A stretch of DNA of 64,000 bases from Dinoroseobacter shibae DFL 12 = DSM 16493. GTDB taxonomy: Bacteria > Pseudomonadota > Alphaproteobacteria > Rhodobacterales > Rhodobacteraceae. Of this stretch, positions 46,686 through 54,665 are shown in pieces. A program made the position numbers and the translations under genes. The DNA lies in contig NC_009956.1 in NCBI RefSeq assembly GCF_000018145.1, positions 1-64,000 of the forward strand, in the 5' to 3' direction. The notes below the pieces were generated by a model. It worked only from the letters and a program-made list of their open reading frames with translations, did not search any database and had not been told where the DNA came from. Position 1 is the first letter of the stretch. Each line of letters begins with the position of its first letter.

Positions 46686-48080
46686 TTACTTGAAGTAGAG
46701 CCTCCGTGCAGTCTTGCTGGCCTTGACGTCTTTTTTCCAGCCGCCGCCACCAGCGGAGTCATATATGGCAAAATACCCGGTATCGGCCCGATACCTGAGA
46801 GTTTCCGTTCCCTTTGAGTATCGGCCTTCATCGGGACAACCGCTTGCTACAAATGCGACCGCCTGGGGCACACTCCCTCCGTTTTTGTTTCGGTATTTGA
46901 GCGCTTTCTCTTTACCCTTGGTTGTCAGGTCCGTGGCCGCAAAATCCGCATAAGGATCAACCGAGTTGTCAACCTGGGCGCCGCCTTGGGGCAGCATGCC
47001 GCCTTTAGCGTTCTTCAGGACCAGTTTGCTGCCCGTCTTTACCCTGACATGGTAGCCCGTGCCGCCGACCATAAGCGTGATGTGGGGTTCAGGGTCCGCG
47101 CCACCCGCGGCGCCACCAAGACCCCCCTTGTGAACCCAGGCCGCAACGCACCAAGCGTTTGTCTCCATCTCGTTCATCAAAGCCGCGAAGTCTTTTTGGG
47201 TCCCGCTATAGCCTCTGTGGACAATCGCGGCTGCCAGCTCGCGAAGGCCGAAAACCCTCGTAATAGGCGTGTTCGCATTCCCGGGAAACATCGCAACCGT
47301 TTGACTGTGTTGATCCATGATTGCGTCGGTAATATCGGATTTGCTCTTGCGCTGAAGAACGGCGCGGGCCTGCATCGGCGCCCCGGTCTTCATGACCTCG
47401 GTCGGCGTGAATTTCGATTGGTGAAGAGCCTGCGCCCCCATCCGGTCCGCCTCGGCCTCCAGCCCCGCGTCGTCGTTGATCGCCACGCCCTTGGCCTGCA
47501 TCGTGGGCCGCACCCGGCCCTGGGCCTGCTGGACCACGTGCCAGGCTTCGTGGGGCAGATGTTTCTCCTGTCCCGGGCCCAGGTGGATATCACGGCCCTG
47601 GGCGTAGGCGAGCGCGCCGACCTGCGCGGGCTGCGGGGAATTGCGATGCACCCGCACATCAGCCATGGAGTGGCCCGACAACGCCTCGACGCCCGCCTGC
47701 AACTGCGGCGGCAGGCCCCCATTCCCCCCCGGACCCGGTTGCGCCTGCACGGGCGCGGCGCCGTTCGCCTTGCCCTGCAACGGCTCTTCGTCCTCCAGAC
47801 CCCTGCCCTGCAGCGGCTCTTCATCTTCCAGCCCGGCGGCCTGAAGCGGCTCCTCATCCTCCAGACCCTTGCCCTGCAAAGGCGCCTCGTCCTCGACAGC
47901 CATCCGCTGCACCGCCCGCGCGGCCATCCCCTGTTGCATCGCCAGAAGCTGTGTCACCCGCGGGCTCGCCTGCATCACGGCCTGCAACGGGGTCGCGGCC
48001 AAGGTCGCGCGCCGCTGTCGCACCGGCATGAGCGGGGCCACCGCCCCTTCCGGGCTGGCCTTTCGGGCATGATCGGGCAT
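46686..48080 (-). CDS. DUF4157 protein, contractile-injection-type effector
   Basis: Protein of 464 residues from ATG 48080, chosen for the GAGGGAGAAACGC before it. Residues about 55-105 hold four copies of an 11-residue acidic repeat (LEDEEPLQG type). Residues about 120-215 are a DUF4157 domain with a zinc-protease-like motif HEAWH (177-181) in GPGQEKHLPHEAWHVVQQAQG. DUF4157 marks effectors carried by extracellular contractile injection systems. The C-terminal 250 residues match no family I recognise; a lone Cys311 (TNAWCVAAWVHKG) and later His residues (PHITLMVGGTGYHV) could be catalytic. This part is visibly richer in A/T. No injection-system genes are near. Confidence 0.8.
   Translation of the reverse strand: MPDHARKASPEGAVAPLMPVRQRRATLAATPLQAVMQASPRVTQLLAMQQGMAARAVQRMAVEDEAPLQGKGLEDEEPLQAAGLEDEEPLQGRGLEDEEPLQGKANGAAPVQAQPGPGGNGGLPPQLQAGVEALSGHSMADVRVHRNSPQPAQVGALAYAQGRDIHLGPGQEKHLPHEAWHVVQQAQGRVRPTMQAKGVAINDDAGLEAEADRMGAQALHQSKFTPTEVMKTGAPMQARAVLQRKSKSDITDAIMDQHSQTVAMFPGNANTPITRVFGLRELAAAIVHRGYSGTQKDFAALMNEMETNAWCVAAWVHKGGLGGAAGGADPEPHITLMVGGTGYHVRVKTGSKLVLKNAKGGMLPQGGAQVDNSVDPYADFAATDLTTKGKEKALKYRNKNGGSVPQAVAFVASGCPDEGRYSKGTETLRYRADTGYFAIYDSAGGGGWKKDVKASKTARRLYFK
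47777..47893 (-). repeat. Tandem 33-bp repeats coding LEDEEPLQ units
   Basis: Four head-to-tail units in the DUF4157 gene, each coding about 11 residues (GLEDEEPLQ plus two variable). The first unit is diverged (VEDEAPLQGK). Similar acidic PLQ repeats are common in DUF4157 proteins and may act in loading. Confidence 0.8.
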
Positions 48081-48161
48081 TGCGTTTCTCCCTCGGTCCG
48101 GATGCATGGCGATGTCATCCGTAGCACGAAACGCCCGTTTCCCAAACGTCAACACGCCATG

Positions 48162-48189
48162 AAAAAAGCCCCGCCGGGAACGGCGGGGC
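48162..48189 (-). terminator. Rho-independent terminator of dps
   Basis: Read on the minus strand: GCCCCGCCG, loop TTCC, CGGCGGGGC, then TTTTTT. A perfect 9-bp stem 27 bp after the dps stop. Upstream of the DUF4157 gene (48128-48141) is a separate short inverted repeat, GAAACG-CC-CGTTTC, of unknown role. Confidence 0.9.
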
Positions 48190-48215
48190 CAGGCAGGCAA
48201 CTCGGATCAGAGCTG

Positions 48216-48713
48216 TCAGGACTTTGTCAGCGCGCGCAGCATCCAGGCCGCTTGCTCGTGGAACGCGCTGCGCTCGGTCGCCAGATCCTCGGTCACCGGG
48301 TCCTTGCGGCTCTCCACAAGCTCCACCAGCGCGTGGAGCCGGTGCGCGATCTTCTCATGGTCGGCGGCCAGATCCTCGATCATTTCGAAGGCACTCATGC
48401 CATCATGGCCGTCCTGCACCCGCGACCGCTCCATCACGGCGCTCAGCTGCATCGGGGCCAGCTCGCCCAGGGCGCGGATCCGCTCGGCCAGCTCGTCGGC
48501 GGCCGCGAACATGTTCTCGTACTGCTCCTCGGTCATCTTGTGCACCGAATAGAACAGCGGTCCCTCCACGTTCCAGTGATAGGCATGGGTCTTGAACACC
48601 AGCCGGTAGGTGTCCGACAGCACATCCGCCAGACCGCTGGCGATGGTGGCGGTGTCGCGGACGCCGGTGGACACGTCGTCGGTGGAGGGGATGATTTTCA
48701 ATGCGTCGGTCAT
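48216..48713 (-). CDS. dps: Dps-type DNA-protection ferritin
   Basis: Protein of 165 residues forming 12-mers that bind DNA and store iron, protecting against peroxide. The ferroxidase segment FKTHAYHWNVEGPLFYSVHKMTEEQYENMFAAADELAERIRALG is intact. ATG 48713 is chosen because AAGGAGACAGAC precedes it; an in-frame ATG at 48731 would bury that site. An EcfG-type promoter lies directly upstream and a strong terminator downstream, so it is a single-gene unit of the stress regulon. Confidence 0.94.
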   Translation of the reverse strand: MTDALKIIPSTDDVSTGVRDTATIASGLADVLSDTYRLVFKTHAYHWNVEGPLFYSVHKMTEEQYENMFAAADELAERIRALGELAPMQLSAVMERSRVQDGHDGMSAFEMIEDLAADHEKIAHRLHALVELVESRKDPVTEDLATERSAFHEQAAWMLRALTKS

Positions 48714-48744
48714 GTCTGTCTCCTTGCTCATTGCTTGAAAGACC

Positions 48745-48770
48745 AACGTCCGCATGCGCGGTTTTGTTCC
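48745..48770 (-). promoter_or_regulatory. EcfG-type promoter of dps
   Basis: Minus strand GGAAC (48770-48766), 17-bp spacer, CGTT (48748-48745), about 32 bp before the dps start codon. Full match to the consensus. Confidence 0.85.
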
Positions 48771-48773
48771 GCC

Positions 48774-50414
48774 TCACGCCGCGGGGCGCACCCCCGGCAA
48801 GCCCCCTCCGGCGGCATAATCCACCGGCACGGAGACCAGGGTCGGCCCGGCGCTGTCATGGCCCGCGCGCAGGATCTCGCCCAACTCCGACAGGCCCGCG
48901 ACCGGCGCATGGCTCCAGCCGAAGGCGCGCGCGAGCCGCCCCCAGTCGGGCGTGCCGAAGCCGAAGGTCGAGTCGTCCCCGGCCTTCTGCTGATGCGCGT
49001 CGATCAGGCCATAGCCGCCGTCCTCCCAGACCATCACCGTCAGGTCGAGACCCAGCCGCGCCGCCGTCTCCATGTCCTGGACGTTCATCATCACGTCCCC
49101 GTCGCCGCAGATCGCGAGCACCCGGCCCGCCTGCTGCAACCGCGCCGCCGCAACCGCCCCGGGCAGGGCAAGGCCCATCCCCGCCAGCCCGTTGGGAATG
49201 ATCACCTGCCCGGGCCGCCGCGGCAGCACATGCCGCGCGATCCACAGCTTGTGCAGCCCCACGCCGGACAGGACCGTGTCCTCGGCGCGCAACTGCCGGG
49301 TGATCTCGGCGCAGATATCCTGGGGCGCGACCGGCCCCTCCGACGACGTGGAATAGGCTCTTGCAAAGGCTTTGCGCATCCCCGCCTGCACCCCGGCAAA
49401 GGCCGGCGGCATGTCCCAGCGCCGCGCCTCAAGTGCCTCGGCGAGCGCCGCGAGGGTCTCGGGCAAGCCCGCGACCACCTGCCCGGCGACGTGCCAGCCC
49501 GCATCCGCCGGGGCCGGGCCGGCCCCGAGATGCAGCACCGGTATCGCCCCGTCCCGGCTCAGATCCGCGGCAGGGTATTCCACCGGGTCGAACCCCACCG
49601 ACACGATCAGATCCGCCGCCTCGAAGGACAGATCCACATAATCGCCTTCGGGCTGGCCCACGGTGAACAGGGTCAACTCGTGCTCCGGCGGCAGCACGCC
49701 CCCGGCCATGAAGCTCGTGACCACCGCGATCCCGGTCGCCTCGGCAAAGGCGCGCAGCTCCGCCGTCGCCCCGGCCCGGATCACCCCGGCCCCGGCCAGC
49801 AGGATGGGCCGTTCCGCCCGGGTCAACAGGGTCAGCGCCTGGGCAATCGCCTCCGGCGCGGGGGGGCTGGGCAGGACCTGGGGCACCGGCACATCGCGCA
49901 GCGCGGTCTGCGCGTCCGCCACGTCCTCGGGCAGGCACAGATGCACCGCGCCCGGCTTTTCCGCCCGGGCCAGGCGCACGGCCTCGGCCACGGCCCCGGG
50001 CACCGCGTCGGCCTCCAGCAAGGTCCGGCTCTGTTTCGTCACCGGCGCAAACAGCGCCTCCAGGTCGATGATCTGGTGGCTCTCCCGGCCAAGGCGGCCG
50101 CACCCCCCCTGCCCCGTGATGGCAATCATCGGCACGAAATCCAGCGTGGCATCGGCCACCCCGGTCACCAGGTTCGTCGCCCCCGGCCCCAGCGTGGCGA
50201 GACACGCCGCCGGTCGCCCGGTCAGCCGCCCATGCACCCCGGCCATGAAGGCCGCCGCCTGTTCGTGCCGGCACAGCACGAACGCCATCTCGCTGTCGTG
50301 AAGGGCGGCCATCAGCGCCGTGGTCTCCTCGCCCGGCACGCCGTAGACCGTGTCCACGCCCGCCGAAAACAGGCTCTCCACAAGGGCCTGAGCCCCGCTG
50401 CGCCGCCCCGCCAT
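48774..50414 (-). CDS. Acetolactate synthase-like ThDP enzyme (large subunit type)
   Basis: Enzyme of 546 residues with three ThDP-family domains. The catalytic Glu is in VYGVPGEETTALMAAL near residue 29; the cofactor motif GDGDVMMNVQDMETAARL near 430 ends in VWEDGGYGLI, closer to catabolic AlsS-type enzymes than to biosynthetic IlvB. No small regulatory subunit gene is adjacent. The start overlaps the gdhA stop by 1 bp, so the two are co-transcribed. Substrate uncertain (pyruvate likely). Confidence 0.8.
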   Translation of the reverse strand: MAGRRSGAQALVESLFSAGVDTVYGVPGEETTALMAALHDSEMAFVLCRHEQAAAFMAGVHGRLTGRPAACLATLGPGATNLVTGVADATLDFVPMIAITGQGGCGRLGRESHQIIDLEALFAPVTKQSRTLLEADAVPGAVAEAVRLARAEKPGAVHLCLPEDVADAQTALRDVPVPQVLPSPPAPEAIAQALTLLTRAERPILLAGAGVIRAGATAELRAFAEATGIAVVTSFMAGGVLPPEHELTLFTVGQPEGDYVDLSFEAADLIVSVGFDPVEYPAADLSRDGAIPVLHLGAGPAPADAGWHVAGQVVAGLPETLAALAEALEARRWDMPPAFAGVQAGMRKAFARAYSTSSEGPVAPQDICAEITRQLRAEDTVLSGVGLHKLWIARHVLPRRPGQVIIPNGLAGMGLALPGAVAAARLQQAGRVLAICGDGDVMMNVQDMETAARLGLDLTVMVWEDGGYGLIDAHQQKAGDDSTFGFGTPDWGRLARAFGWSHAPVAGLSELGEILRAGHDSAGPTLVSVPVDYAAGGGLPGVRPAA

Positions 50415-51757
50415 CACAACACGCCCTGGGCCGTGATCGCATCCGCCAGCTTGCGATAGGCCGCGATATTCGCCCCGCGCCCGTAATCGATCCGGCCATC
50501 CACGCGGCCCTCGGCGACCACGGCGCGGTGGATCCGCTCCATGATGTCGCGCAGGGTCTCGTCCACCCGGGCCGCGCTCCAGGTCAGCCGCTGGGCGTTC
50601 TGCGTCATCTCCAGCCCGCTGACCGCGACACCGCCCGCATTGGCCGCCTTGCCCGGCGCCACCGCGATCCCCGCGAGGCGCATCACCCGGCTGGCCCCCG
50701 GCGTCAGCGGCATGTTCGCCCCCTCGGCCAGCAGCATCAGCCCATTGTCGCGCAGGATCTCCGCCGCGCTCTGATCCAGCTCGTTCTGGGTGGCGCAAGG
50801 CAGCGCGATATCCGCCGGGATATGCCAGGGCGTCTGCCCCTCCAGGTACCGCAGGCCCAGTTCCGCCGGGGGCGCGGCGATATCCTCACCCGCATCCTTG
50901 CGCGCCTGAACCCAGGCAATCGCATCCAGCGTCAGGCCCTCCTCGGCCAGAAGGGTGCCGCCCGTATCCGACAGGGTCAGCACCTTGGCGCCTTCCTCCA
51001 CCGCCTTCTGCGCCGCATGGGTGGCCACGTTCCCCTTGCCCGAGACCAGCACCCGCTTGCCCTCCAGGGACGTGCCCATCTCCGCCAGCATGCAGGCCAC
51101 GAAATAGACCACTCCGAAGCCGGTCGCCTCCACCCGCATTTTCGAGCCGCCAAAGCTCAACCCCTTGCCGGTAAACGCCCCCCCGAACATCCCGCGCCGC
51201 TGCCGCCACGCCCCGAAGAGCCAGCCGACCTCCCGCGTGCCGACATTGATGTCCCCGGCGGGCACATCCTGGTCCGGCCCGATGAAAGGCGCCATCTGCG
51301 CCATCAGCGCCTGGCAGAACCGCATGATCTCCTGCCGGGACCGGCCGCGCGGGTTGAAATCCGCCCCGCCTTTGGCCCCGCCCATGGGCAGCCCGGTCAG
51401 CGCATTCTTGAAACACTGCTCGAAGCCGAGGAATTTCAGGGTGTCCTGCGTCACCGACGGGTGAAACCGCAAGCCGCCCTTGTAGGGCCCGATCGCGTTG
51501 GAGGTCTGCACCCGCCAGGCCTGGTTCACCTGCACCTCGCCCGCGTCATCCGCCCAGGTCACCCGGAACGACAGGATGCGATCCGGCACCGCCAGACGCG
51601 CCAGAACCCGGGCCGCCGCATATGCCTTGTCGTTCTTCTCGATGGTCAGGACATCCTGCGCCACCTCCGCCAGGGCATTGTAGAAATTCGGCTCGAAATC
51701 CGGGTTCGTGGCGAGTTCGGACAAAAACAGTTCGGACAGGGCATCACGGCGCTCCAT
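50414..51757 (-). CDS. gdhA: NADP-type glutamate dehydrogenase
   Basis: Enzyme of 447 residues, the hexameric GdhA length, interconverting 2-oxoglutarate plus ammonia and glutamate. Substrate-binding YKGGLRFHPSVTQDTLKFLGFEQ and catalytic Lys MGGAKGGADFNPRGRS are present, with the nucleotide domain VLVSGKGNVATHAAQKAVEEG. First gene of a two-gene operon with the acetolactate-synthase-like enzyme; RBS GTAAGGAGCCCCC. Confidence 0.95.
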   Translation of the reverse strand: MERRDALSELFLSELATNPDFEPNFYNALAEVAQDVLTIEKNDKAYAAARVLARLAVPDRILSFRVTWADDAGEVQVNQAWRVQTSNAIGPYKGGLRFHPSVTQDTLKFLGFEQCFKNALTGLPMGGAKGGADFNPRGRSRQEIMRFCQALMAQMAPFIGPDQDVPAGDINVGTREVGWLFGAWRQRRGMFGGAFTGKGLSFGGSKMRVEATGFGVVYFVACMLAEMGTSLEGKRVLVSGKGNVATHAAQKAVEEGAKVLTLSDTGGTLLAEEGLTLDAIAWVQARKDAGEDIAAPPAELGLRYLEGQTPWHIPADIALPCATQNELDQSAAEILRDNGLMLLAEGANMPLTPGASRVMRLAGIAVAPGKAANAGGVAVSGLEMTQNAQRLTWSAARVDETLRDIMERIHRAVVAEGRVDGRIDYGRGANIAAYRKLADAITAQGVL

Positions 51758-51856
51758 GGGGGCTCCTTACACTTGCGAAGAAAAATCTCGAACCGCTCTA
51801 AGGCTCCGGGCGGACCGCGTCCAGACCCGGCGTCCGCGCAGCCCGTGGCGCGGGGC

Positions 51857-52027
51857 TCAGTCCCGGTTGCGCGTGCTGATCCCCCAGGCCAGTGCACCGA
51901 AGCCGAGAACAAGGAAAATCCAGAACAAAACCACGGCGATTCCGGCCGTCGCCTCCGCCAGACCGGTGAAGCCGAACAGGGCCGAGATGGCCGCAAAAAC
52001 AAAGAAAATCAAACTCCAAGCACGCAC
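51857..52027 (-). CDS. DUF1328 small membrane protein
   Basis: Protein of 56 residues from GTG 52027. Sequence begins RAWSLIFFVFAAISALFGF and continues LAEATAGIAVVLFWIFLVLGF, two membrane helices in the DUF1328 (YtjA) pattern. RBS AGGAAAGGACC. A full EcfG-type promoter lies upstream. Function unknown; small stress-induced membrane proteins of this type are frequent in Alphaproteobacteria. Confidence 0.85.
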   Translation of the reverse strand: MRAWSLIFFVFAAISALFGFTGLAEATAGIAVVLFWIFLVLGFGALAWGISTRNRD

Positions 52028-52061
52028 AATCGGTCCTTTCCTGCTCCTCGCTCAGGCCGAC

Positions 52062-52087
52062 AACGCGCGCTCGGACAGATCGGTTCC
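52062..52087 (-). promoter_or_regulatory. EcfG-type promoter of DUF1328 gene
   Basis: Minus strand GGAAC (52087-52083), 17-bp spacer, CGTT (52065-52062), 35 bp before the GTG start. Confidence 0.82.
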
Positions 52088-52169
52088 CGGAACTTTTCCG
52101 CTCCGACCGTCGTTCACCTTGTGGAATGCCTTGTCTGACCACACGCAAGCGGCGCGGGCCCCGGCCTGC

Positions 52170-52529
52170 TCAGCCCGAGCGCGCCCGCGGGTCGCTGTCC
52201 AGCAGGTCGCGCACCTGCTCGGCCGTGAAGGGCCGCGCCAGGGTCTCCACTCCGAGCGGTCCCGCCGCTGCCGCGTCGAGGTCGATCACCACGATCCGCG
52301 CCCCCGTGCCACGCAACGCAATCAGCAGCCCGCTGTCCTCCAACGCGGGTACCGGCGGGGTGACAAAGGCCATTTGCAGGCGCGCACCGGCCCGCGTCGC
52401 CAGCTCCAGCGCCGCCGCCAGATCCCGGCAGGTCGCGGCCTCCCAGCCGCGCAGGGCGCGCAGCATCTCGGACAGATCCTCTGCCTCCAGAACATTCCGG
52501 GTGAACAGCAATGCGTGTGGCGCCACCAC
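52170..52529 (-). CDS. Receiver-like protein of unknown function
   Basis: Protein of 119 residues from GTG 52529, chosen because AAGGAG lies 6 bp upstream; an ATG at 52586 is possible but has no clear site. The alternating helix/strand pattern (ALLFTRNVLEAEDLSEMLRAL, ARLQMAFVTPPVPALEDSGLLIAL, ARIVVIDLDAAAAGPLGVETLARPFTAEQVRDLL) resembles a CheY-type receiver lacking the phospho-Asp. Divergent from the Crp/Fnr gene. Function unknown. Confidence 0.6.
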   Translation of the reverse strand: MVAPHALLFTRNVLEAEDLSEMLRALRGWEAATCRDLAAALELATRAGARLQMAFVTPPVPALEDSGLLIALRGTGARIVVIDLDAAAAGPLGVETLARPFTAEQVRDLLDSDPRARSG

Positions 52530-52615
52530 ATTCGACTCCTTGAAAAGACAAGGGTCCAACATCGCAGACCGCGCCATTCCATGCATTAAACTGTGACATA
52601 GTAAGACGAGGAAAC

Positions 52616-53344
52616 ATGACCATCGACTGCACCGCCTGCCCTTTGCGCAAGAATGCGCTCTTTTCGCCCATGACGGAGGAGGAAGTCGCCTTCATGCGCC
52701 GCTTCAAGACCGGCGAGATGACCGTGACCGCCGGCACCCAGCTGCTGCTCGAAGGCTCCAACGCGGCCCAGCTCTATACCTGCCTGTCCGGGCACGGGCT
52801 GCGCTACAAGACACTCTCGGACGGACGGCGCCAGGTGGTCAGCTTCGTGTTGCCGGGGGATTTCATCGGCCTTCAGGCCAGCGTCATGGGCGAAATGCAC
52901 CATTCGGTCGAAAGCACCACGGACATGACCCTGTGCGTGTTCAACCGCGCCGACATCTGGACCCTGTTCAAGACCCACCCCGCCCGCGCCTTCGACCTGA
53001 CCTTCCTCGCCGCGGTGGAGGAACATTTCCTGGGCGAGTCCCTCGCCACGGTCGGCCAGAAGGGTGCCTTCGAAAAACTCGCCTGGAGCCTGCACCGCTT
53101 CTTCACCCGTGCGGACGCGGTGGGGTTGGTCGAGGATGGACAATGCCCCCTGCCCTACCGGCAACAGGATCTCGCCGACGCGCTCGGCCTGTCGCTGGTG
53201 CATACCAACAAGACCCTCTCTCGGTTGCGCGGGCAGGGTCTGGCCGATTGGTCCGACGGGCGGCTCACCGTGCCGGACGTGGCTGCCCTGGCCGAGATCG
53301 GCTTGGTGGACGAAACCCGCATGCAGACCCGGCCACTGATCTAG
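52616..53344 (+). CDS. Crp/Fnr-family regulator
   Basis: Regulator of 242 residues: an N-terminal cyclic-nucleotide-like domain (GTQLLLEGSNAAQLYTCLSGHGLRYKTLSDGRRQVVSFVLPGDFIGLQ) and a C-terminal helix-turn-helix (RQQDLADALGLSLVHTNKTLSRLRGQGL). The start has a DCTACPLR motif, Cys5 and Cys8, but not the full four-Cys set of FNR; Cys residues at about 59 and 102 are scattered. It is unlikely to bind a standard 4Fe-4S cluster. Signal unknown. Confidence 0.85.
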   Translation: MTIDCTACPLRKNALFSPMTEEEVAFMRRFKTGEMTVTAGTQLLLEGSNAAQLYTCLSGHGLRYKTLSDGRRQVVSFVLPGDFIGLQASVMGEMHHSVESTTDMTLCVFNRADIWTLFKTHPARAFDLTFLAAVEEHFLGESLATVGQKGAFEKLAWSLHRFFTRADAVGLVEDGQCPLPYRQQDLADALGLSLVHTNKTLSRLRGQGLADWSDGRLTVPDVAALAEIGLVDETRMQTRPLI

Positions 53345-53356
53345 GGGCGCGAAACA

Positions 53357-53380
53357 GCCTCTAAACCCAGGTTCAGAGCC
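53357..53380. repeat. Imperfect hairpin related to the parA-parB hairpin
   Basis: GCCTCTAAAC-CCAG-GTTCAGAGCC pairs at 8 of 10 positions. It resembles the perfect hairpin at 62134-62161 (GGCTCTAAAC-GGCG-GTTTAGAGCC). It directly follows the stop of the DnaA_N gene and could end its transcript or be a replicon element. Confidence 0.5.
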
Positions 53381-53695
53381 TTATGGCTTCTGCAGCACCA
53401 CCCGGTGGATCGACGGTTCCACCTGCCGGGCGGCCGAGACCAGCAGCCCCTCGAAATCCCGCATCACCGTCGCCGCCACGAAGGCCGAGGGCGCGGCCAG
53501 GGTCAGGCACCCGCCCTCCAGGTCCACCTCTTCGAGCTTGCTGAACCAGGTCGCGAACTGCGCCGGGTAGCTGTCGCGCAACTGCAGCTGCACCTGCGGC
53601 CAGAGCCCGCCCGCCCGGCTCACCTCCGGAACCGGGCGCAGGGGGACGACATTGCTCTGTGGCACCTCCGCCCCCTGCCCCATCCGCGTGGCCAT
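53381..53695 (-). CDS. DnaA N-terminal-domain protein
   Basis: Protein of up to 104 residues; starts at ATG 53695 or 53683 or GTG 53665 are all possible. Residues about 35-104 match the DnaA N-terminal domain (GLWPQVQLQLRDSYPAQFATWFSKLEEVDLEGGCLTLAAPSAFVAATVM). The AAA+ and DNA-binding domains of true DnaA are absent. On roseobacter plasmids DnaA-like proteins pair with parAB, so it may belong to the replication machinery of this module. It runs opposite to parA and, except from the shortest start, overlaps its 5' end. Confidence 0.65.
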   Translation of the reverse strand: MATRMGQGAEVPQSNVVPLRPVPEVSRAGGLWPQVQLQLRDSYPAQFATWFSKLEEVDLEGGCLTLAAPSAFVAATVMRDFEGLLVSAARQVEPSIHRVVLQKP

Positions 53696-54665
53696 CGTCA
53701 ACTTCAAGGGCGGCGCGGGCAAGTCCACCGTGGCGCTGCACTTCGCCCATGCCGCCGCCCTCGATGGCTACCGCGTCCTCGCCGTGGACTTCGACCCCCA
53801 GGCAACCCTCAGCCATTCCATGGGCCTGTCGGACGTGGTCGAGGATCACACCGTCTGGGGCATCATGGCCCGCGACCTGATCCGCGAGACCGAGCGGATG
53901 AACGCCACCGCCGCCGGCGCCGAGAGCGGCACCGCCCTGCCCCGCCGCCAGCTGCCCGCCGCGATCCAGGATCTCGGGCTCGGCGCGCTGCGGGTGTCGG
54001 ACTTCATCCAGCCGACCGCCTGGCCGACCATCGACATCATCCCCTCCTGCGCCAACGCGGCCTTTGTCGAGTTCGCCTCCGCCCAGTACCGCCACCTCAA
54101 CCCCGAATGGTCCTTCTTCGCGGCCGTGTCGCGCTTTCTCGACCAGATCCCGGACGACGCCTATGACATCATCCTCTTCGACTGTCCGCCCGCCATCGGC
54201 TACCAGTCCATGAACGCGGTCTTCGCCGCCGACATGCTCTATATCCCCTCGGGCCCGGGCTATTGGGAGTATGACAGCACCACCTCCTTCATCGGCCAGC
54301 TCGCCGAGGCGCTCGAGGATCTCGCCCACGGCGCCGACAGCTTTGCGCGCGCCGGGGTTACGCTTCCGAAAGTGTTTCGTGACATACGGTTCCTGATGAC
54401 GCGATACGAGCCCGGCAACGAGCTGCACCGGGCGATGTTCCAGGCCTTCAAGCAGGTCTTCGGGGACCGGGTCGCCGACAGTCCGATCGAGATGACCCGC
54501 GCGGTCGAACAGTCGGGCCGTTTCCTGTCATCGGTTTACGAGATCGACTACCGCGAGATGACCCGGGGCACCTGGCGCCGGGCGCGGGCCACCTTCGATG
54601 CAGCCTACACCGAGTTTCGCGGTCACATGCTGGCCGCCTGGGACAATCTGGAGGACACGCCATGA
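53652..54665 (+). CDS. parA: ParA partition ATPase, first module
   Basis: ATPase of 337 residues from TTG 53652 (AGGGGGACGACA precedes it) or 325 from GTG 53688. Walker A is VAIVNFKGGAGKSTVALHFAHAAALDGYRVLAVDFDPQATLS; Walker B IILFDCPPAIGYQSMNAVFAADMLYIPSGPGYWEYDSTTSF. It lacks the N-terminal helix-turn-helix of the longer ParA at 60736, but the C-terminal part (YEIDYREMTRGTWRRARATFDAAYTEFR) is clearly related to it. It overlaps parB by 4 bp. Confidence 0.87.
   Translation: MLCGTSAPCPIRVAIVNFKGGAGKSTVALHFAHAAALDGYRVLAVDFDPQATLSHSMGLSDVVEDHTVWGIMARDLIRETERMNATAAGAESGTALPRRQLPAAIQDLGLGALRVSDFIQPTAWPTIDIIPSCANAAFVEFASAQYRHLNPEWSFFAAVSRFLDQIPDDAYDIILFDCPPAIGYQSMNAVFAADMLYIPSGPGYWEYDSTTSFIGQLAEALEDLAHGADSFARAGVTLPKVFRDIRFLMTRYEPGNELHRAMFQAFKQVFGDRVADSPIEMTRAVEQSGRFLSSVYEIDYREMTRGTWRRARATFDAAYTEFRGHMLAAWDNLEDTP

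Noticed and set aside
46986-50459. 1157-codon plus-strand frame across DUF4157, dps and the acetolactate-synthase-like gene
   Set aside because: It runs antisense through several well-supported genes and their terminator, and its translation has no recognisable domain.
53405-54166. Plus-strand frame overlapping the DnaA_N and parA genes
   Set aside because: Arg/Pro-rich composition typical of a shadow; parA in another frame has Walker motifs.
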